From Limisoma sp963601185 (GTDB taxonomy: Bacteria; Bacteroidota; Bacteroidia; Bacteroidales; Muribaculaceae): a stretch of DNA of 64,000 bases. Positions within the stretch are counted from its first letter, which is position 1; every line of letters starts with the position of its first letter. The notes beneath the pieces are model-generated. The model made no database searches. It was not told the DNA's origin and saw only the letters and a program-made list of their open reading frames with translations. This document shows positions 26,497 through 36,037 of the stretch, in pieces. The translations under genes were made by a program, and so were the position numbers. The DNA is taken from NCBI GenBank assembly GCA_963601185.1, contig CAVCEE010000013.1, forward strand, positions 12,640-76,639, given 5' to 3'.

Positions 26497-27057
26497 CTAT
26501 TTAACCCTACCGGCGCAAATAAAGGTGCGTTGATAATATCTCTCCTGCATACTGCTCACTATAACGCCCTTGCTCGACGATGCGTGGATAAACTTGTCTT
26601 CCTTCAGAAAAATGCCTACATGGTTGATTTTCGACCCGCCACCAGTGCTGAAAAACACCAAATCGCCTGGCTTGAGTTTCGACTGCGAAATCTCATCGCA
26701 GTTCTTGTACATAATTTGTGCAGAGTTTCGCTGCAACTGTTTTCCATACACTGCCAGATATATTTGCCCGACAAGTCCCGAGCAGTCACATCCGCTATGG
26801 GTGTTGCCAGCATACTTATATGGCGTTCCGAGCCATTTTGCCGACTCCTCATAGAGCGGAATGTTCTGATTGTCGCTCTTCCCTATTGAAATGCCAAGTT
26901 GCTGCGACAGTTTGTCGTAGCGAACCGGTGGTCGGGAGGGCTGAATAGTCTCCGTTGTCGAACTCTCCGTTGACGGTTGCTTCTTCGACGAATGGCAACT
27001 TGCAAGTATGAGTACGGACAATCCCAGTGCCAATATGTATAAGGTTAACCTTTTCAT
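26497..27057 (-). CDS. NlpC/P60-family lipoprotein, peptidoglycan endopeptidase
   Basis: The 186-residue protein has a lipoprotein signal with lipobox LASC (cysteine at about residue 21), a Ser/Thr-rich linker, and an NlpC/P60 domain. The catalytic cysteine is in SGCDCSGLVGQIY and the histidine in INHVGIFL; the third residue is likely the histidine in FIHASSSKGV. Such enzymes cut gamma-D-Glu-diaminopimelate bonds in stem peptides. It is convergent with comEC, 3 bases apart, and separated from DUF5606 by a strong terminator. Confidence 0.9.
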   Translation of the reverse strand: MKRLTLYILALGLSVLILASCHSSKKQPSTESSTTETIQPSRPPVRYDKLSQQLGISIGKSDNQNIPLYEESAKWLGTPYKYAGNTHSGCDCSGLVGQIYLAVYGKQLQRNSAQIMYKNCDEISQSKLKPGDLVFFSTGGGSKINHVGIFLKEDKFIHASSSKGVIVSSMQERYYQRTFICAGRVK

Positions 27058-27069
27058 AAAAAAGAACGA

Positions 27070-27108
27070 AGGGATAGGGCTATTGCTACACCCTATCCCT
27101 CGTTGTAT
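27070..27108 (-). terminator. Intrinsic terminator of the nusB-to-DUF5606 group
   Basis: An 11-bp stem (27070-27079 with 27091-27100, AGGGATAGGG core) is followed on the minus strand by TTCTTTTTT. It lies about 20 bases past the DUF5606 stop. Confidence 0.75.
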
Positions 27109-27118
27109 TGTTGTTAAT

Positions 27119-27556
27119 TTACTTAGATTCTTCTTTCACTTCTTCCTCTGTGGCTTCTTCTTTCTTTTCAGGTTTCTGAAATTCAGTGTAGCCAGCATCC
27201 ACGAGGGCATTGTACCAAGAAATCACTTTCTTGATGTCTGTGTTGTAGACACGCTCACGGTCATAGGTCGGGAGCACTTCTGCAAAGAATTTTTCAAGTG
27301 CTGCGTCAGTCTTGTAGTCTGCCGCGTTCAACTTGCCGCCGTTTTTGTCGTAGATTGTCTGGAACACTTGACCCAATGGCACTTCTTCCTCATCGGTGTA
27401 GATTGCAATATCACCGAGCGACACGATTTTGTCGTGTGCATAGGCTGGTGTACGCTTTTTTGCTGTCAAGGATTCTACGATAAGCATATTCTTGCCTTGT
27501 GATACCAATTTAAACAGGCCCGGCTTGCCGGATATGCATAGAATGTTTTTAATCAT
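27119..27556 (-). CDS. DUF5606-family conserved protein
   Basis: The 145-residue protein is conserved in Bacteroidota and has no known function. The N-terminal half (MIKNILCISGKPGLFKLV, TAKKRTPAYAHDKI, SLGDIAIYT) looks like a small beta-barrel, and the middle segment (FFAEVLPTYDRERVY followed by IKKVISWYNALVDAGY) is helical. The C-terminal 20 residues are a disordered Glu/Lys tail. It lies 11 bases after coaE and ends the operon at a terminator, which suggests a housekeeping role. Confidence 0.8.
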   Translation of the reverse strand: MIKNILCISGKPGLFKLVSQGKNMLIVESLTAKKRTPAYAHDKIVSLGDIAIYTDEEEVPLGQVFQTIYDKNGGKLNAADYKTDAALEKFFAEVLPTYDRERVYNTDIKKVISWYNALVDAGYTEFQKPEKKEEATEEEVKEESK

Positions 27557-27567
27557 AATTTTCTTAT

Positions 27568-28137
27568 TTAATTGTTATTCAATAATTTCATTACTTGAAC
27601 CATTATTGGATGGTCGCCATAATTACAAATAGTCTTGGTTGGGCATGCAAACTGCAATTCCGATGCTTGACTTTCAATACGCTGCCGCACCTCGCCTTCA
27701 GAGAGTCCGTTCCTGGCAATTACACGCTTTATGCGTACATCGACAGGAGCATCTACAATCCAGACCTCATCAACGAGTGCGTCTACCCCACTTTCCCTCA
27801 GTATAGCCGTTTCCACAAACACGCAATCTGTTGTTTGGGATTCTGTCCATTGGCGGATGTCGTCAAACACCACCGGGTGGACAATGGAGTTGAGTTTGTT
27901 CAATTTCTCAGCATTGCCAAACACAGCGTTCGCCAATACTGACTTTTGAATGACGCCATCTGCAACCACGGCATCGCCGAAAGCATCGCACAAACGGTTC
28001 TTTATCTCTGCACTTTCTGCCATCAGCCGCTTTGCTCGGCTATCACAGTCGTAGACTGGATAACCGGCTATGCGCAAAAGCCGTGAAACCACACTCTTGC
28101 CGCTACCGATACCGCCTGTAATCGCAACAACCTTCAT
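27568..28137 (-). CDS. coaE: Dephospho-CoA kinase
   Basis: CoaE phosphorylates the 3' hydroxyl of dephospho-CoA in the last step of coenzyme A synthesis. The P-loop is GGIGSGKSVVSRLL at residues 7-20, the conserved YDCDSRAK follows, and the lid contains RVIARNGLSEGEVRQRI. The 189-residue length is normal. It starts 4 bases downstream of the YbbR-domain gene and is cotranscribed with it. coaBC, earlier in the same pathway, is at 34-35 kb. Confidence 0.93.
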   Translation of the reverse strand: MKVVAITGGIGSGKSVVSRLLRIAGYPVYDCDSRAKRLMAESAEIKNRLCDAFGDAVVADGVIQKSVLANAVFGNAEKLNKLNSIVHPVVFDDIRQWTESQTTDCVFVETAILRESGVDALVDEVWIVDAPVDVRIKRVIARNGLSEGEVRQRIESQASELQFACPTKTICNYGDHPIMVQVMKLLNNN

Positions 28138-28141
28138 AGCA

Positions 28142-29098
28142 TCACTCGATTATGTATTCAACACTGTCTATCGGAAGACTGATGTTGTGGCAAATGTCGG
28201 ATTTCCCAATGCGGACAGGGATTTTCTTTGCCGACGATTTGATGTCATTGTAGTCCACATAGACCGTTGGATGATTGCCTACATTCTTATTGTAGGAACT
28301 GAGAGGCAACAGGTACGACACTTTCACCGTTGCCGGGAACACTACCAGATGCTCACCCTTCGGGCAGTTCACAATAGCGATTGTAGTCTCCTGTTCTTTG
28401 TTGACCAACGGCTCAACCGGTATTGAAACGACAATCGAATCCGGCACGAATTTCACATCCGACCGCTTCACAAGAGCCACCTTAACGGATGTGCGCTCCT
28501 TCAAATTGTGTCGCACGATTTTCTCCGTAACCACTGACTCAATCTCATTGAGTTGGTCTGCACCGCCGTAGACAGTCACTCTCGACGGAGAGACAACAAC
28601 CGAGCCGTTTACAACATACTGCATATCGGCTGAGATGTCACCGTTCACACGTATAGCAACTTTCTTCCCGGGGAGTGTCGTGTATTTCAGCGACAACTGT
28701 TCGGGACTGAACGTTTCAAGACTCGCATCCTTGCCAAAGGCATCGCGGAGCAATTCGTCCATATTCTGTTTCGTTATCACAAAATTACCTTTACCGTCGG
28801 CATAAGTCGAGAACTTTGCTTGAATCTCTGGCACTGCCCCAACCATATAGCGCACGAAAGCATATCCCTTGTTTTTCACCGATACATCCAGATATTTAGG
28901 ACAGTCGGTAATCATAGTCGTCCCTTCGGGAATGTCATCAATCGTAAATTTCACCTTGTAGTGCGTCTGGATTGAATTTCCCAAAGTAAGGATAGCCCAA
29001 AAGGCTGCAGAGATAACCACAAACAGCAGATACAACAACACATCCCTTCCTCTTGAAGAAGAAAGAAACTGTTTGATGTTGTCATACCATTTTTTCAT
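28142..29098 (-). CDS. YbbR-domain membrane-anchored protein
   Basis: The 318-residue protein has one N-terminal membrane segment (about residues 19-37, VLLYLLFVVISAAFWAILT) and then a periplasmic region with YbbR-like repeats (for example YVVNGSVVVSPSRVTVYG followed by the IESVVTEKI strand). In other phyla YbbR/CdaR regulates the cyclic-di-AMP synthase CdaA; no cdaA is seen here. Its placement between yajC and coaE is typical of Bacteroidota. Confidence 0.8.
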   Translation of the reverse strand: MKKWYDNIKQFLSSSRGRDVLLYLLFVVISAAFWAILTLGNSIQTHYKVKFTIDDIPEGTTMITDCPKYLDVSVKNKGYAFVRYMVGAVPEIQAKFSTYADGKGNFVITKQNMDELLRDAFGKDASLETFSPEQLSLKYTTLPGKKVAIRVNGDISADMQYVVNGSVVVSPSRVTVYGGADQLNEIESVVTEKIVRHNLKERTSVKVALVKRSDVKFVPDSIVVSIPVEPLVNKEQETTIAIVNCPKGEHLVVFPATVKVSYLLPLSSYNKNVGNHPTVYVDYNDIKSSAKKIPVRIGKSDICHNISLPIDSVEYIIE

Positions 29099-29191
29099 CT
29101 GTTGCTATAGAATTGCTCTGTACTAAAAAAGAGAAAGCCATTCTCCAAACCGCAATGTCCAGTGAATGGCTCTAAATCTCCTAAACTTTTA

Positions 29192-29506
29192 TTATTTTGC
29201 TTGTTGTGCAGCCTCAGGAGAAGGATAAACAGAACCCTTGTCAATGCTGATTTTCACGCCATCGGCAATTTCAAGCACGAAATGGTTTTCCTTTACTTCC
29301 TTGACTACGCCATAGATACCGCCGGCTGTGATTACCTTGGAATCTTTCTGGATGCCTTCACGGAATTTCTTGATTTCTTTCTGTTTTTTGTTTTGCGGAC
29401 GAATCATAAAGAAATAGAAAACCGCGATAAGTACTACAATCATCACAATAGAAGTGAGCCCACTTCCTTGAGCCTGATCTGCAAGAAGAATTGAATTTAA
29501 TAACAT
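29192..29506 (-). CDS. yajC: YajC, Sec translocon accessory subunit
   Basis: YajC is a small single-pass membrane partner of SecDF. The 104-residue protein has one transmembrane helix (about residues 20-36, VMIVVLIAVFYFFMI) directly followed by the hallmark RPQNKKQKE and then a cytosolic domain with VITAGGIYGVVKEV. An unusually long leader of about 100 bases lies upstream. Confidence 0.92.
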   Translation of the reverse strand: MLLNSILLADQAQGSGLTSIVMIVVLIAVFYFFMIRPQNKKQKEIKKFREGIQKDSKVITAGGIYGVVKEVKENHFVLEIADGVKISIDKGSVYPSPEAAQQAK

Positions 29507-29615
29507 ATTCTCTAAATTTTAATTATTCAATTAATAATTGTTTGCTATAGACTGAGCATCTTTAACAATTAATTGGATTTTGCCGTCAAGACGCACATCT
29601 ATTGCTCAAAGATAG
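29507..29615 (-). promoter_or_regulatory. yajC promoter and long 5' leader
   Basis: The -7 element TATCTTTG on the minus strand (29608-29615) is an exact consensus match. The transcript leader is then about 95 bases before yajC. It contains a TGAGCA/TGCTCA inverted repeat that could close a hairpin around an inner GCGTC/GACGG pairing. No known riboswitch was recognised. The 70 bases between this element and the nusB stop contain no gene. Confidence 0.45.
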
Positions 29616-29691
29616 TGTAAATCACGAGAAGAAAAAAGAAACCAGTCTATTTTTTTCTTCCGAAATATATCCTATTCTTCAGTAATGACGG

Positions 29692-30621
29692 TTAATTTTT
29701 CGTCAGCAAACCGTCTTTCTTGAGGCTAACGATGATTGCATTCAAAATACCGTTGACAAATTGTCCGCTCTTCTGGGTGCTGTAGTATTTTGCGATCTCG
29801 ATATATTCGTTTAATGTAACTCTTGTCGGAACAGACGGAACGTTTTCAACCTCGGCAATCGCAACAAGCAGGATTACAACATCCATAAATGCCAAGCGAT
29901 CCACATCCCACGACTCCTTCTTGACGAAACGCTCAATCAGTTCCATGTATTCGTCCTGGTTGTCGACAGCACAACGGAACAGTTTTTCGCCAAACCGGCG
30001 GTCTTCATCATCCTTGAATTGCGGCAAGAGTTCATCGTAGTCCTCATCCGCGAATTTCTTTATGGTTTTAAGTACAAAAGTACCGATTGTTTCAAGGTCA
30101 TCATTCCAGTAGACCGACTTTTCTTCAAGCACATCGAGAAGGTTGTCGTCAACGAGGACTATGTGGCGCATAACCTCACGCCAAAATTCGCAATCGGCGG
30201 CAAGAGTTTGGTCGTCTGCTTCGATGTATTCTTTATAGATTTCAGAATCGAGGATTTTGTCCAAGGTCAACCGCAAATAGATATCCTTGTCGTCCCACGA
30301 CAACGGCAACTCCTTCAGATACTCCTTGAGCATCTCGTTGTTGCGCAATTTCTCAATAAACAGATTATTGACAAGTTTCGTGTTAGGATTCAAATCATTT
30401 TCATCCGGAAGATACTTGTTGCGGGCGTTGTCAATGCGTTGTGCCTGCAAATCAGTCAATGCGATAGGTAAAATCAACAGATAGTGATATAATTCATACG
30501 CCTTATCCATACTCTGCGACAATGTTTTGATTGCTTCGCTCAATTTCATATCGTTTTTCGTGAGCAGATATGAATAAACCATTTGCACGACTTTGATTCT
30601 GATCAGAATTCTATTTATCAT
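29692..30621 (-). CDS. nusB: NusB, transcription antitermination factor
   Basis: NusB binds boxA RNA with NusE (S10) during rRNA antitermination. The conserved fold is in the C-terminal half: WDVDRLAFMDVVILLVAIAE, then VPTRVTLNEYIEIAKYY and FVNGILNAI. The 309-residue length is about twice that of E. coli NusB because of an N-terminal helical extension, the usual form in Bacteroidota. It starts MINRILIRIKVVQ and has its own promoter region in the 100-bp gap after rlmB. Confidence 0.9.
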   Translation of the reverse strand: MINRILIRIKVVQMVYSYLLTKNDMKLSEAIKTLSQSMDKAYELYHYLLILPIALTDLQAQRIDNARNKYLPDENDLNPNTKLVNNLFIEKLRNNEMLKEYLKELPLSWDDKDIYLRLTLDKILDSEIYKEYIEADDQTLAADCEFWREVMRHIVLVDDNLLDVLEEKSVYWNDDLETIGTFVLKTIKKFADEDYDELLPQFKDDEDRRFGEKLFRCAVDNQDEYMELIERFVKKESWDVDRLAFMDVVILLVAIAEVENVPSVPTRVTLNEYIEIAKYYSTQKSGQFVNGILNAIIVSLKKDGLLTKN

Positions 30622-30721
30622 CTTGTCTATTTATTTGAATATACTTTAAAAACGGCAGTCTCTTCTGCCAATAATGTGCTTATTAAAAGATTGTGCAAAG
30701 ATACCGATTTTCTCGCTATCA

Positions 30722-31477
30722 TCAAAGCGCACCCGACAACATCCGCTGACGGATTACCTCATAAATCATCACGCCGGCAGCCACCGACACATTCAGGGAA
30801 TTGACCTTGCCGCGCATTGGGATGGATGCCAGACAATCGCACAGCCGCAGATTTTCAGCACTGATGCCAGTCTCCTCTGCTCCCATAATTATTGCCACAG
30901 GCCCTGTCAAATCAAACGATGTATAGTTTTCGCTTGACTTTTCCGTTGACCCGACAATAGTAAAGCCGCTGTCCTTAAGGAAACGAACCGCCTTGTTTAG
31001 GTTAGGCACACGCGACACAGGAAGATGCAGCAACGCCCCAGCAGAAGTTTTGACCGCATCGGCATTGACCGACACGCTCCCACGTTCTGGGATTATGATT
31101 GCATCGACACCTGCGCATTCTCCCGTACGTGCTATCGCTCCGAAATTGCGCACATCAGTCACGCCGTCAAGCAGTAGCACGAAAGGATTCTTGCCCGACT
31201 CAAACAGTTCCGGCACAAGATTATCCAAATCATAATATGCCACCGGCGAAAGAAACGCCAACACTCCTTGGTGATTCTTTCGAGTGATGCGGTTGATGCG
31301 TTCAACAGGCACTCGCTGGACAATAACATCCGGGCGAGTCTTCAACGCCGCAAACAGTTCGTTTGACAATTCTCCGTTCAAATCTTTTTTAACAAGGATT
31401 TTGTCTATTTCCTTTCCTGCCGTTATGGCTTCAATCACGGCACGAAGTCCGAATATGTAGTCTGTATTGTATTTCAT
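30722..31477 (-). CDS. rlmB: RlmB-type 23S rRNA 2'-O-methyltransferase (SpoU family)
   Basis: This SPOUT enzyme methylates the ribose of a 23S rRNA guanosine (G2251 in E. coli). The substrate-binding N-terminal domain (FGLRAVIEAITAGKEIDKIL) is followed by the catalytic domain with LDGVTDVRNFGAIARTGECA (motif 1, with the catalytic Asn and Arg), MGAEETGISAENL (motif 2) and IPMRGKVNSLNVSVAAG (motif 3). Its start overlaps recN by 4 bases (ATGA), so it is the last gene of the dnaN operon. Confidence 0.9.
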   Translation of the reverse strand: MKYNTDYIFGLRAVIEAITAGKEIDKILVKKDLNGELSNELFAALKTRPDVIVQRVPVERINRITRKNHQGVLAFLSPVAYYDLDNLVPELFESGKNPFVLLLDGVTDVRNFGAIARTGECAGVDAIIIPERGSVSVNADAVKTSAGALLHLPVSRVPNLNKAVRFLKDSGFTIVGSTEKSSENYTSFDLTGPVAIIMGAEETGISAENLRLCDCLASIPMRGKVNSLNVSVAAGVMIYEVIRQRMLSGAL

Positions 31478-33138
31478 TTTAGTTTATTTTCTATTAATGA
31501 TTTGGCATTGGCAACAGCAGCAGCGTCAATAGTCGAACCGCTAAGCATTCCGGCAATTTCCATCACACGCGCCTCCGCATCAAGTTCCTTCAGCATCGTG
31601 AGTGTTTCGTCTGCCGCATCTTCCTTGTACACCTTGTAGTGATGCTGTCCCAAGGCCGCTACCTGAGGCAAGTGGGTTATGGTCAGCACCTGTATTCTTG
31701 ACGAGATTTCGCCCATCATCAAGCCTATCTTATTTGCCACCTCGCCAGAGACGCCAGTATCGACCTCATCGAAAACGATGGTAGGCAGTTGCATCTTTTC
31801 GGCTAGAATCGTTTTTACGCACAGCATCAAACGTGAGATTTCACCGCCGGAAGCCGTTGTTTCGATTGGCATCGGCGACTGGTTCAGGTTGAATGCCACC
31901 TTAAATTGCACCTTGTCCTGTCCCATATTGCCACATTCTTTTTTGTCAAATGAGATTTCGCCCTTGAAATTCTTCAAGCCGAGTGTTGCAGTTTTTTCCT
32001 TCAGTTGCGCCAAGAAGCGTTCCGCCGCTTTTTTTCTAACCGCCGACAGTTTCTCAGCCAACTGCATCATCTTTGATTCCACCGCTTGCAGTTGTCGTTG
32101 CAAATCTGCCAATTCATCCTCCGAGTTGTCGATTTCGTCAATCGACTTTTTCAGTTCTGCTTGATGCGCAAGTAAAGCGTCAATGGTGTCAACGTGGAAT
32201 TTTTGCTGAAGTGTGTAGATTGTACTCAACCTGCTTTCAACCTCATCAATATCCACCGAATCATTGTCGAGATTCTGAAAATCGCGGCTTACGGTTTCGT
32301 ATATGTCCTGCAAGTCAATCTTTGCCGACTCCATCCGCTCGATAAGTTCACCGGCATTTCCGTAGACATCCGAAATCTGCGACATACTCCGGCACGCATC
32401 CGATAGCGAGTCGATAGCCGACTGACCATTGTCGTTGAGCAAATTGCACACCGACGATAACGAGTCCTTGAGTTGCGCCATATTTTCAAGCACAGCCTTA
32501 TCCCGCTCCAAATCCTCCTGCTCTCCGCTACGGAGATTTGCACTTTCAAGTTGGTTAAGTTGGAAACGGAAATATTCCTCATCGGCTTTGTTCTGCTCAA
32601 TACGGTTTTTCACATCTTCATAGTGCTTCTTCTGCTCCACATACTGATGGTATACCGTTTTATATTCGCCCAGCAAGTTTCCGTTGCCTGCAATGTCATC
32701 GAGCATCGACAACTGATATGCTGACTTCAAGAGCAATGCATTGCTATGTTGCGAATGGATGTCGATAAGAGCCTGCGTCAACTCGCCCATCAATGCCAAT
32801 TGCACAGGCGTGTCATTGACAAACGCACGACTTCTTCCCGACGGAAGAATCTCCCGACGCACGATTGTTTCTTCCGGGAAATAGTCTATCTCGTTGGTTT
32901 CAAAAAACTGCTTCAAATCATAATCCTTGATATCAAAAACCGCCTCAACGACAGTCTTTGCATCACGGCTTCCTGCGCTGCGGCTGTCGGCACGCTGCCC
33001 CAGCAGCAGCGACAACGCACCTATTATAATTGACTTGCCGGCACCTGTCTCACCTGTTATGATTGATAGCCCATCGTGCAAATCAACCGACAAGTGGTTG
33101 ATCAGCGCAAAATTGTCGATGGTCAGTCTCTTTAGCAT
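31474..33138 (-). CDS. recN: RecN, SMC-like DNA repair ATPase
   Basis: RecN acts early in recombinational repair of double-strand breaks and holds DNA ends together. The 554-residue protein has an N-terminal Walker A (ITGETGAGKSIIIGALSLLL), a central coiled coil of about 200 residues, and a C-terminal lobe with the ABC signature ASGGEISRLML, Walker B IVFDEVDTGVSG and the H-loop ITHLPQVAALG. It lies 6 bases after the DUF4835 gene in the dnaN-rlmB cluster. Confidence 0.95.
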   Translation of the reverse strand: MLKRLTIDNFALINHLSVDLHDGLSIITGETGAGKSIIIGALSLLLGQRADSRSAGSRDAKTVVEAVFDIKDYDLKQFFETNEIDYFPEETIVRREILPSGRSRAFVNDTPVQLALMGELTQALIDIHSQHSNALLLKSAYQLSMLDDIAGNGNLLGEYKTVYHQYVEQKKHYEDVKNRIEQNKADEEYFRFQLNQLESANLRSGEQEDLERDKAVLENMAQLKDSLSSVCNLLNDNGQSAIDSLSDACRSMSQISDVYGNAGELIERMESAKIDLQDIYETVSRDFQNLDNDSVDIDEVESRLSTIYTLQQKFHVDTIDALLAHQAELKKSIDEIDNSEDELADLQRQLQAVESKMMQLAEKLSAVRKKAAERFLAQLKEKTATLGLKNFKGEISFDKKECGNMGQDKVQFKVAFNLNQSPMPIETTASGGEISRLMLCVKTILAEKMQLPTIVFDEVDTGVSGEVANKIGLMMGEISSRIQVLTITHLPQVAALGQHHYKVYKEDAADETLTMLKELDAEARVMEIAGMLSGSTIDAAAVANAKSLIENKLK

Positions 33139-33144
33139 ATAGGG

Positions 33145-34056
33145 TTATTTTGTTTGGGTTTCTTCTTTGATTTTATTGAGCCGTTCACGCTCTGTAGGAT
33201 AGAGTGGATAGAGCAATTCATAGACAGCATCACGCTCTGTCTGGTTCGACTTGGAATAGATATTGACCAATTCGTCCAACTTGGCATCCTTAAACATCGA
33301 CAACGACACCGACATCGGCGACACATCATAGATCTGCTTGAGGATGTTCAGCGACTTGGTTATTACCGACTTGCCTTTCTCCGGGCTCAACACCATTTCA
33401 TCAAGACCCTTGCGGTGATAATCGTAGAACAATGTGCGGATGGCTTTTGTCGAGTTGTCAGTGTATGCGCTAAGTACAGCACTGCGGTTTTTGTTGTCCT
33501 CAAAAGCCTTCCAGCCTTTCTCTCCCGAACTTTGCGCCATATTGACCACATTGGCAGCCTTCTCGTAATAGTAATCACCGCCATTTGGCGAGAAACTGTC
33601 AAAGTCCAACGCCAAAATCATATAGGCATAGAAATTCAGGATTGCCGTCAGGTTGCTCTCCATCGAATTTTCAGAAAATACCAACGGCTCGTTTTCCTGA
33701 TATTCAAATTCGATGCTGTTGTCCTTGAAGTTTATCAATGTCGTAGTGTAGGAACTGTTGTAGACCGGTCGAGTCGACTGCACCTGCAATGTTCCTGTCA
33801 TCTTCGTGCCATCGATGCTCGCCATAGTGAAGAACAGTTTGCACTCAATCTTCTCGTTTACCATAAACTGAGCATTGCTCCACTGGTTGTTGTTCATATA
33901 CTCCGTTATGGCTGACTGAAGAGTGGTGAACACACTTTTGTCCGTTCCGTTAATCTTGTCTGAATTGATTTCTACGGTACAATTCAATTCCTGCCCATAG
34001 GTAGAACAAAATCCAACGACGGCAGCGACTACAAGAAGGACGACTTTCCTAAACAT
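33145..34056 (-). CDS. DUF4835-family exported protein
   Basis: The 303-residue protein has a signal peptide (MFRKVVLLVVAAVVGFCSTYG) and then a Bacteroidota-specific domain: QELNCTVEINSDKINGTDKS, the segment FFTMASIDGTKMTGTLQVQS, and DSFSPNGGDYYYEKAANVVN. I recall some annotation linking this family to the type IX secretion system as PorD, but I cannot verify that here. It starts inside the end of coaBC (8-base overlap) and precedes recN, a gene order common in the phylum. Confidence 0.8.
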   Translation of the reverse strand: MFRKVVLLVVAAVVGFCSTYGQELNCTVEINSDKINGTDKSVFTTLQSAITEYMNNNQWSNAQFMVNEKIECKLFFTMASIDGTKMTGTLQVQSTRPVYNSSYTTTLINFKDNSIEFEYQENEPLVFSENSMESNLTAILNFYAYMILALDFDSFSPNGGDYYYEKAANVVNMAQSSGEKGWKAFEDNKNRSAVLSAYTDNSTKAIRTLFYDYHRKGLDEMVLSPEKGKSVITKSLNILKQIYDVSPMSVSLSMFKDAKLDELVNIYSKSNQTERDAVYELLYPLYPTERERLNKIKEETQTK

Positions 34057-35263
34057 TTTTCGGCAGATTTAATTTTTCCGACACTTTGTCTACTATATCC
34101 TTTGCCACGTCAAGTTTCGATTTGACAGGCAAACGCAACATTGAGCCGTCACGGTCTACAATCGTGACCTTGTTCGTATCCACGCCAAAACCGCTCTGCT
34201 TGTCCTCCAACGAATTGAGCACAATCATATCGAGATTCTTGCGTGCAAGTTTGTCAAGAGCGTTTTCCTCGGCATGGTCTGTCTCAAGAGCAAAGCCGAC
34301 GAGCAGTTGATCTGCCCTCTTCTTCTGCCCCACCGACGCTGCAATATCTGGATTCTTGACGAGCCGTATCTCCGGCACATCACTCTTCTCTCGCTTAATC
34401 TTTTTGTCGGCAACCGATGCAGGACGGTAGTCGGCAACGGCAGCACACATTATCGCGACATCCGTTTCGTCGAGATGCTCCATAACTGCATCGTGCATTT
34501 CAAGAGCCGATTCTACATGGACAACGCAAGCACCGCACTGCGACTTTACAGACACCGGACCGCTGACAATCGTAACATCAGCACCTCTACGCGAAAACTC
34601 ATCGGCAATGGCATAACCCATCTTTCCCGACGAATAATTGCCGATAAACCTTACCGGGTCTATTTTCTCATAGGTCGGGCCAGCCGTAACAAGAATTCTC
34701 TTGCCCTTGAACGTATCAGCCTCTGCGAAATAGGCATCGACAACCTTGAATATGTTTTCAGGCTCTTCCATTCGTCCTTTTCCAATTAAATGGCTTGCCA
34801 GTTCGCCTTCAGCCGGTTCTATCAGGATATTGCCGTAAGAGCGCAACTTGGCAAGGTTTGCCGTTGTTGACGGATGCTTATACATATCCAAGTCCATTGC
34901 CGGAGCGACAAATACCGGACATTTCGACGAGAGGTAGGTCGTTATCAGCATATTGTCGGCAATTCCGTTTGCCATCTTGCCAATTGAGGAGGCTGTTGCC
35001 GGAGCAATAACCATTGCATCTGCCCACAGACCGAGGTCAACATGACTGTTCCAGCTGCCTGTGTTTGCCGTAAAAAATTCGCTGATTACAGGTTTGCCGC
35101 TAAGGGCTGACAATGTAACCGGCGTGATGAATTCTTTTCCGGCAGGGGTTATAACCACCTGCACCTCCGCCCCAGCCTTGACAAAAAGCCGGAGCAGAGA
35201 CACTGACTTGTAGGCAGCAATGCCGCCCGTTATTCCCAAGATGATATGTTTGCCTTTAATCAT
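34049..35263 (-). CDS. coaBC: Bifunctional phosphopantothenoylcysteine decarboxylase / synthetase
   Basis: CoaBC joins cysteine to 4'-phosphopantothenate and then decarboxylates the product, giving 4'-phosphopantetheine for coenzyme A. The N-terminal flavoprotein CoaC half has GGIAAYKSVSLLR, the active-site FFTANTGSWNSHVDLGLWAD histidine, and VAPAMDLDMYKH. The CoaB half starts around LVTAGPTYEKIDPVRFIGNY and contains CAAVADYRP and the lysine-rich KIKREKS loop. The gene begins immediately after the exonuclease stop codon. Confidence 0.94.
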   Translation of the reverse strand: MIKGKHIILGITGGIAAYKSVSLLRLFVKAGAEVQVVITPAGKEFITPVTLSALSGKPVISEFFTANTGSWNSHVDLGLWADAMVIAPATASSIGKMANGIADNMLITTYLSSKCPVFVAPAMDLDMYKHPSTTANLAKLRSYGNILIEPAEGELASHLIGKGRMEEPENIFKVVDAYFAEADTFKGKRILVTAGPTYEKIDPVRFIGNYSSGKMGYAIADEFSRRGADVTIVSGPVSVKSQCGACVVHVESALEMHDAVMEHLDETDVAIMCAAVADYRPASVADKKIKREKSDVPEIRLVKNPDIAASVGQKKRADQLLVGFALETDHAEENALDKLARKNLDMIVLNSLEDKQSGFGVDTNKVTIVDRDGSMLRLPVKSKLDVAKDIVDKVSEKLNLPKNV

Positions 35264-36025
35264 CTATTTCATTCTTAACTTAATGTTGGTCAACACCGAC
35301 TTTGTGTTCTGAGGGAAATCGCCTTGCAGCATCCATCCGAAATATCCCGGATCACGCTTCAAAACAGACTCAACCGGCTGACCCTTATATTTGCCGAAGT
35401 TGAAAACCTCAACATTCTGGTCGTTGTAAATGATTCGTCCTGCCAGATCGACATTTTTGTTTTGGCTGGAGAACTTTGACAAATATTCCACATCATTCTC
35501 CAGCGACGGATATTTGTCGAGTTGCGCCTTGAGCACCTCATAGGTGGCTCGAGTGTCGGCATTTGCAGAATGAGCCGCTTCCAAATCTTTTCCACAATAG
35601 AACTTGTAAGCCGCAACAAGTGTGCGTTGCTCCATTTTGTGGAAAATTGTCTGGATATCAATCAATTTTTTCTTCGTAACGTCGAAAGCGATGCCAGCGC
35701 GATAAAATTCCTCCGACAACAACGGAATGTCAAACCTATTGCTGTTGAAGCCCGCAATGTCGCATCCCTCAAACACACGTTCCAAGTCCTTTGCCACCAT
35801 CTTGAATATCGGCGCATCCTTCACATCCTCATCGGTGATGTGATGCACCGCAGTAGACTGGGGCGGAATCGGCATCTCCGGATTGAGGCGAATAGTCTTC
35901 TCCTCTTCGGTTCCGTCTGTAAGCACTTTGATATAGGAAATCTCCACAATCCGGTCCTTGGTGATGTTGATACCGGTTGTTTCCAAATCGAAGAATATCA
36001 AAGGCCGCTTTAAGTTCAGTTGCAT
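35264..36025 (-). CDS. DnaQ-type 3'-5' exonuclease with ExoX-like C-terminal domain
   Basis: The 253-residue protein has the DEDDh motifs of the proofreading exonuclease family: Asp and Glu in FFDLETTGI, Asp in FNSNRFDIPLL, and His/Asp in AAHSANADTRATYEVL. The C-terminal segment VFNFGKYKGQPVESVLKRDP followed by GYFGWML matches the small domain found behind the nuclease in exonuclease X and related proteins. Sitting directly after dnaN, it may supply proofreading or mismatch-linked exonuclease activity at the clamp; that role is inferred from context. Confidence 0.87.
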   Translation of the reverse strand: MQLNLKRPLIFFDLETTGINITKDRIVEISYIKVLTDGTEEEKTIRLNPEMPIPPQSTAVHHITDEDVKDAPIFKMVAKDLERVFEGCDIAGFNSNRFDIPLLSEEFYRAGIAFDVTKKKLIDIQTIFHKMEQRTLVAAYKFYCGKDLEAAHSANADTRATYEVLKAQLDKYPSLENDVEYLSKFSSQNKNVDLAGRIIYNDQNVEVFNFGKYKGQPVESVLKRDPGYFGWMLQGDFPQNTKSVLTNIKLRMK

Positions 36026-36037
36026 ATCCGTGAGAAA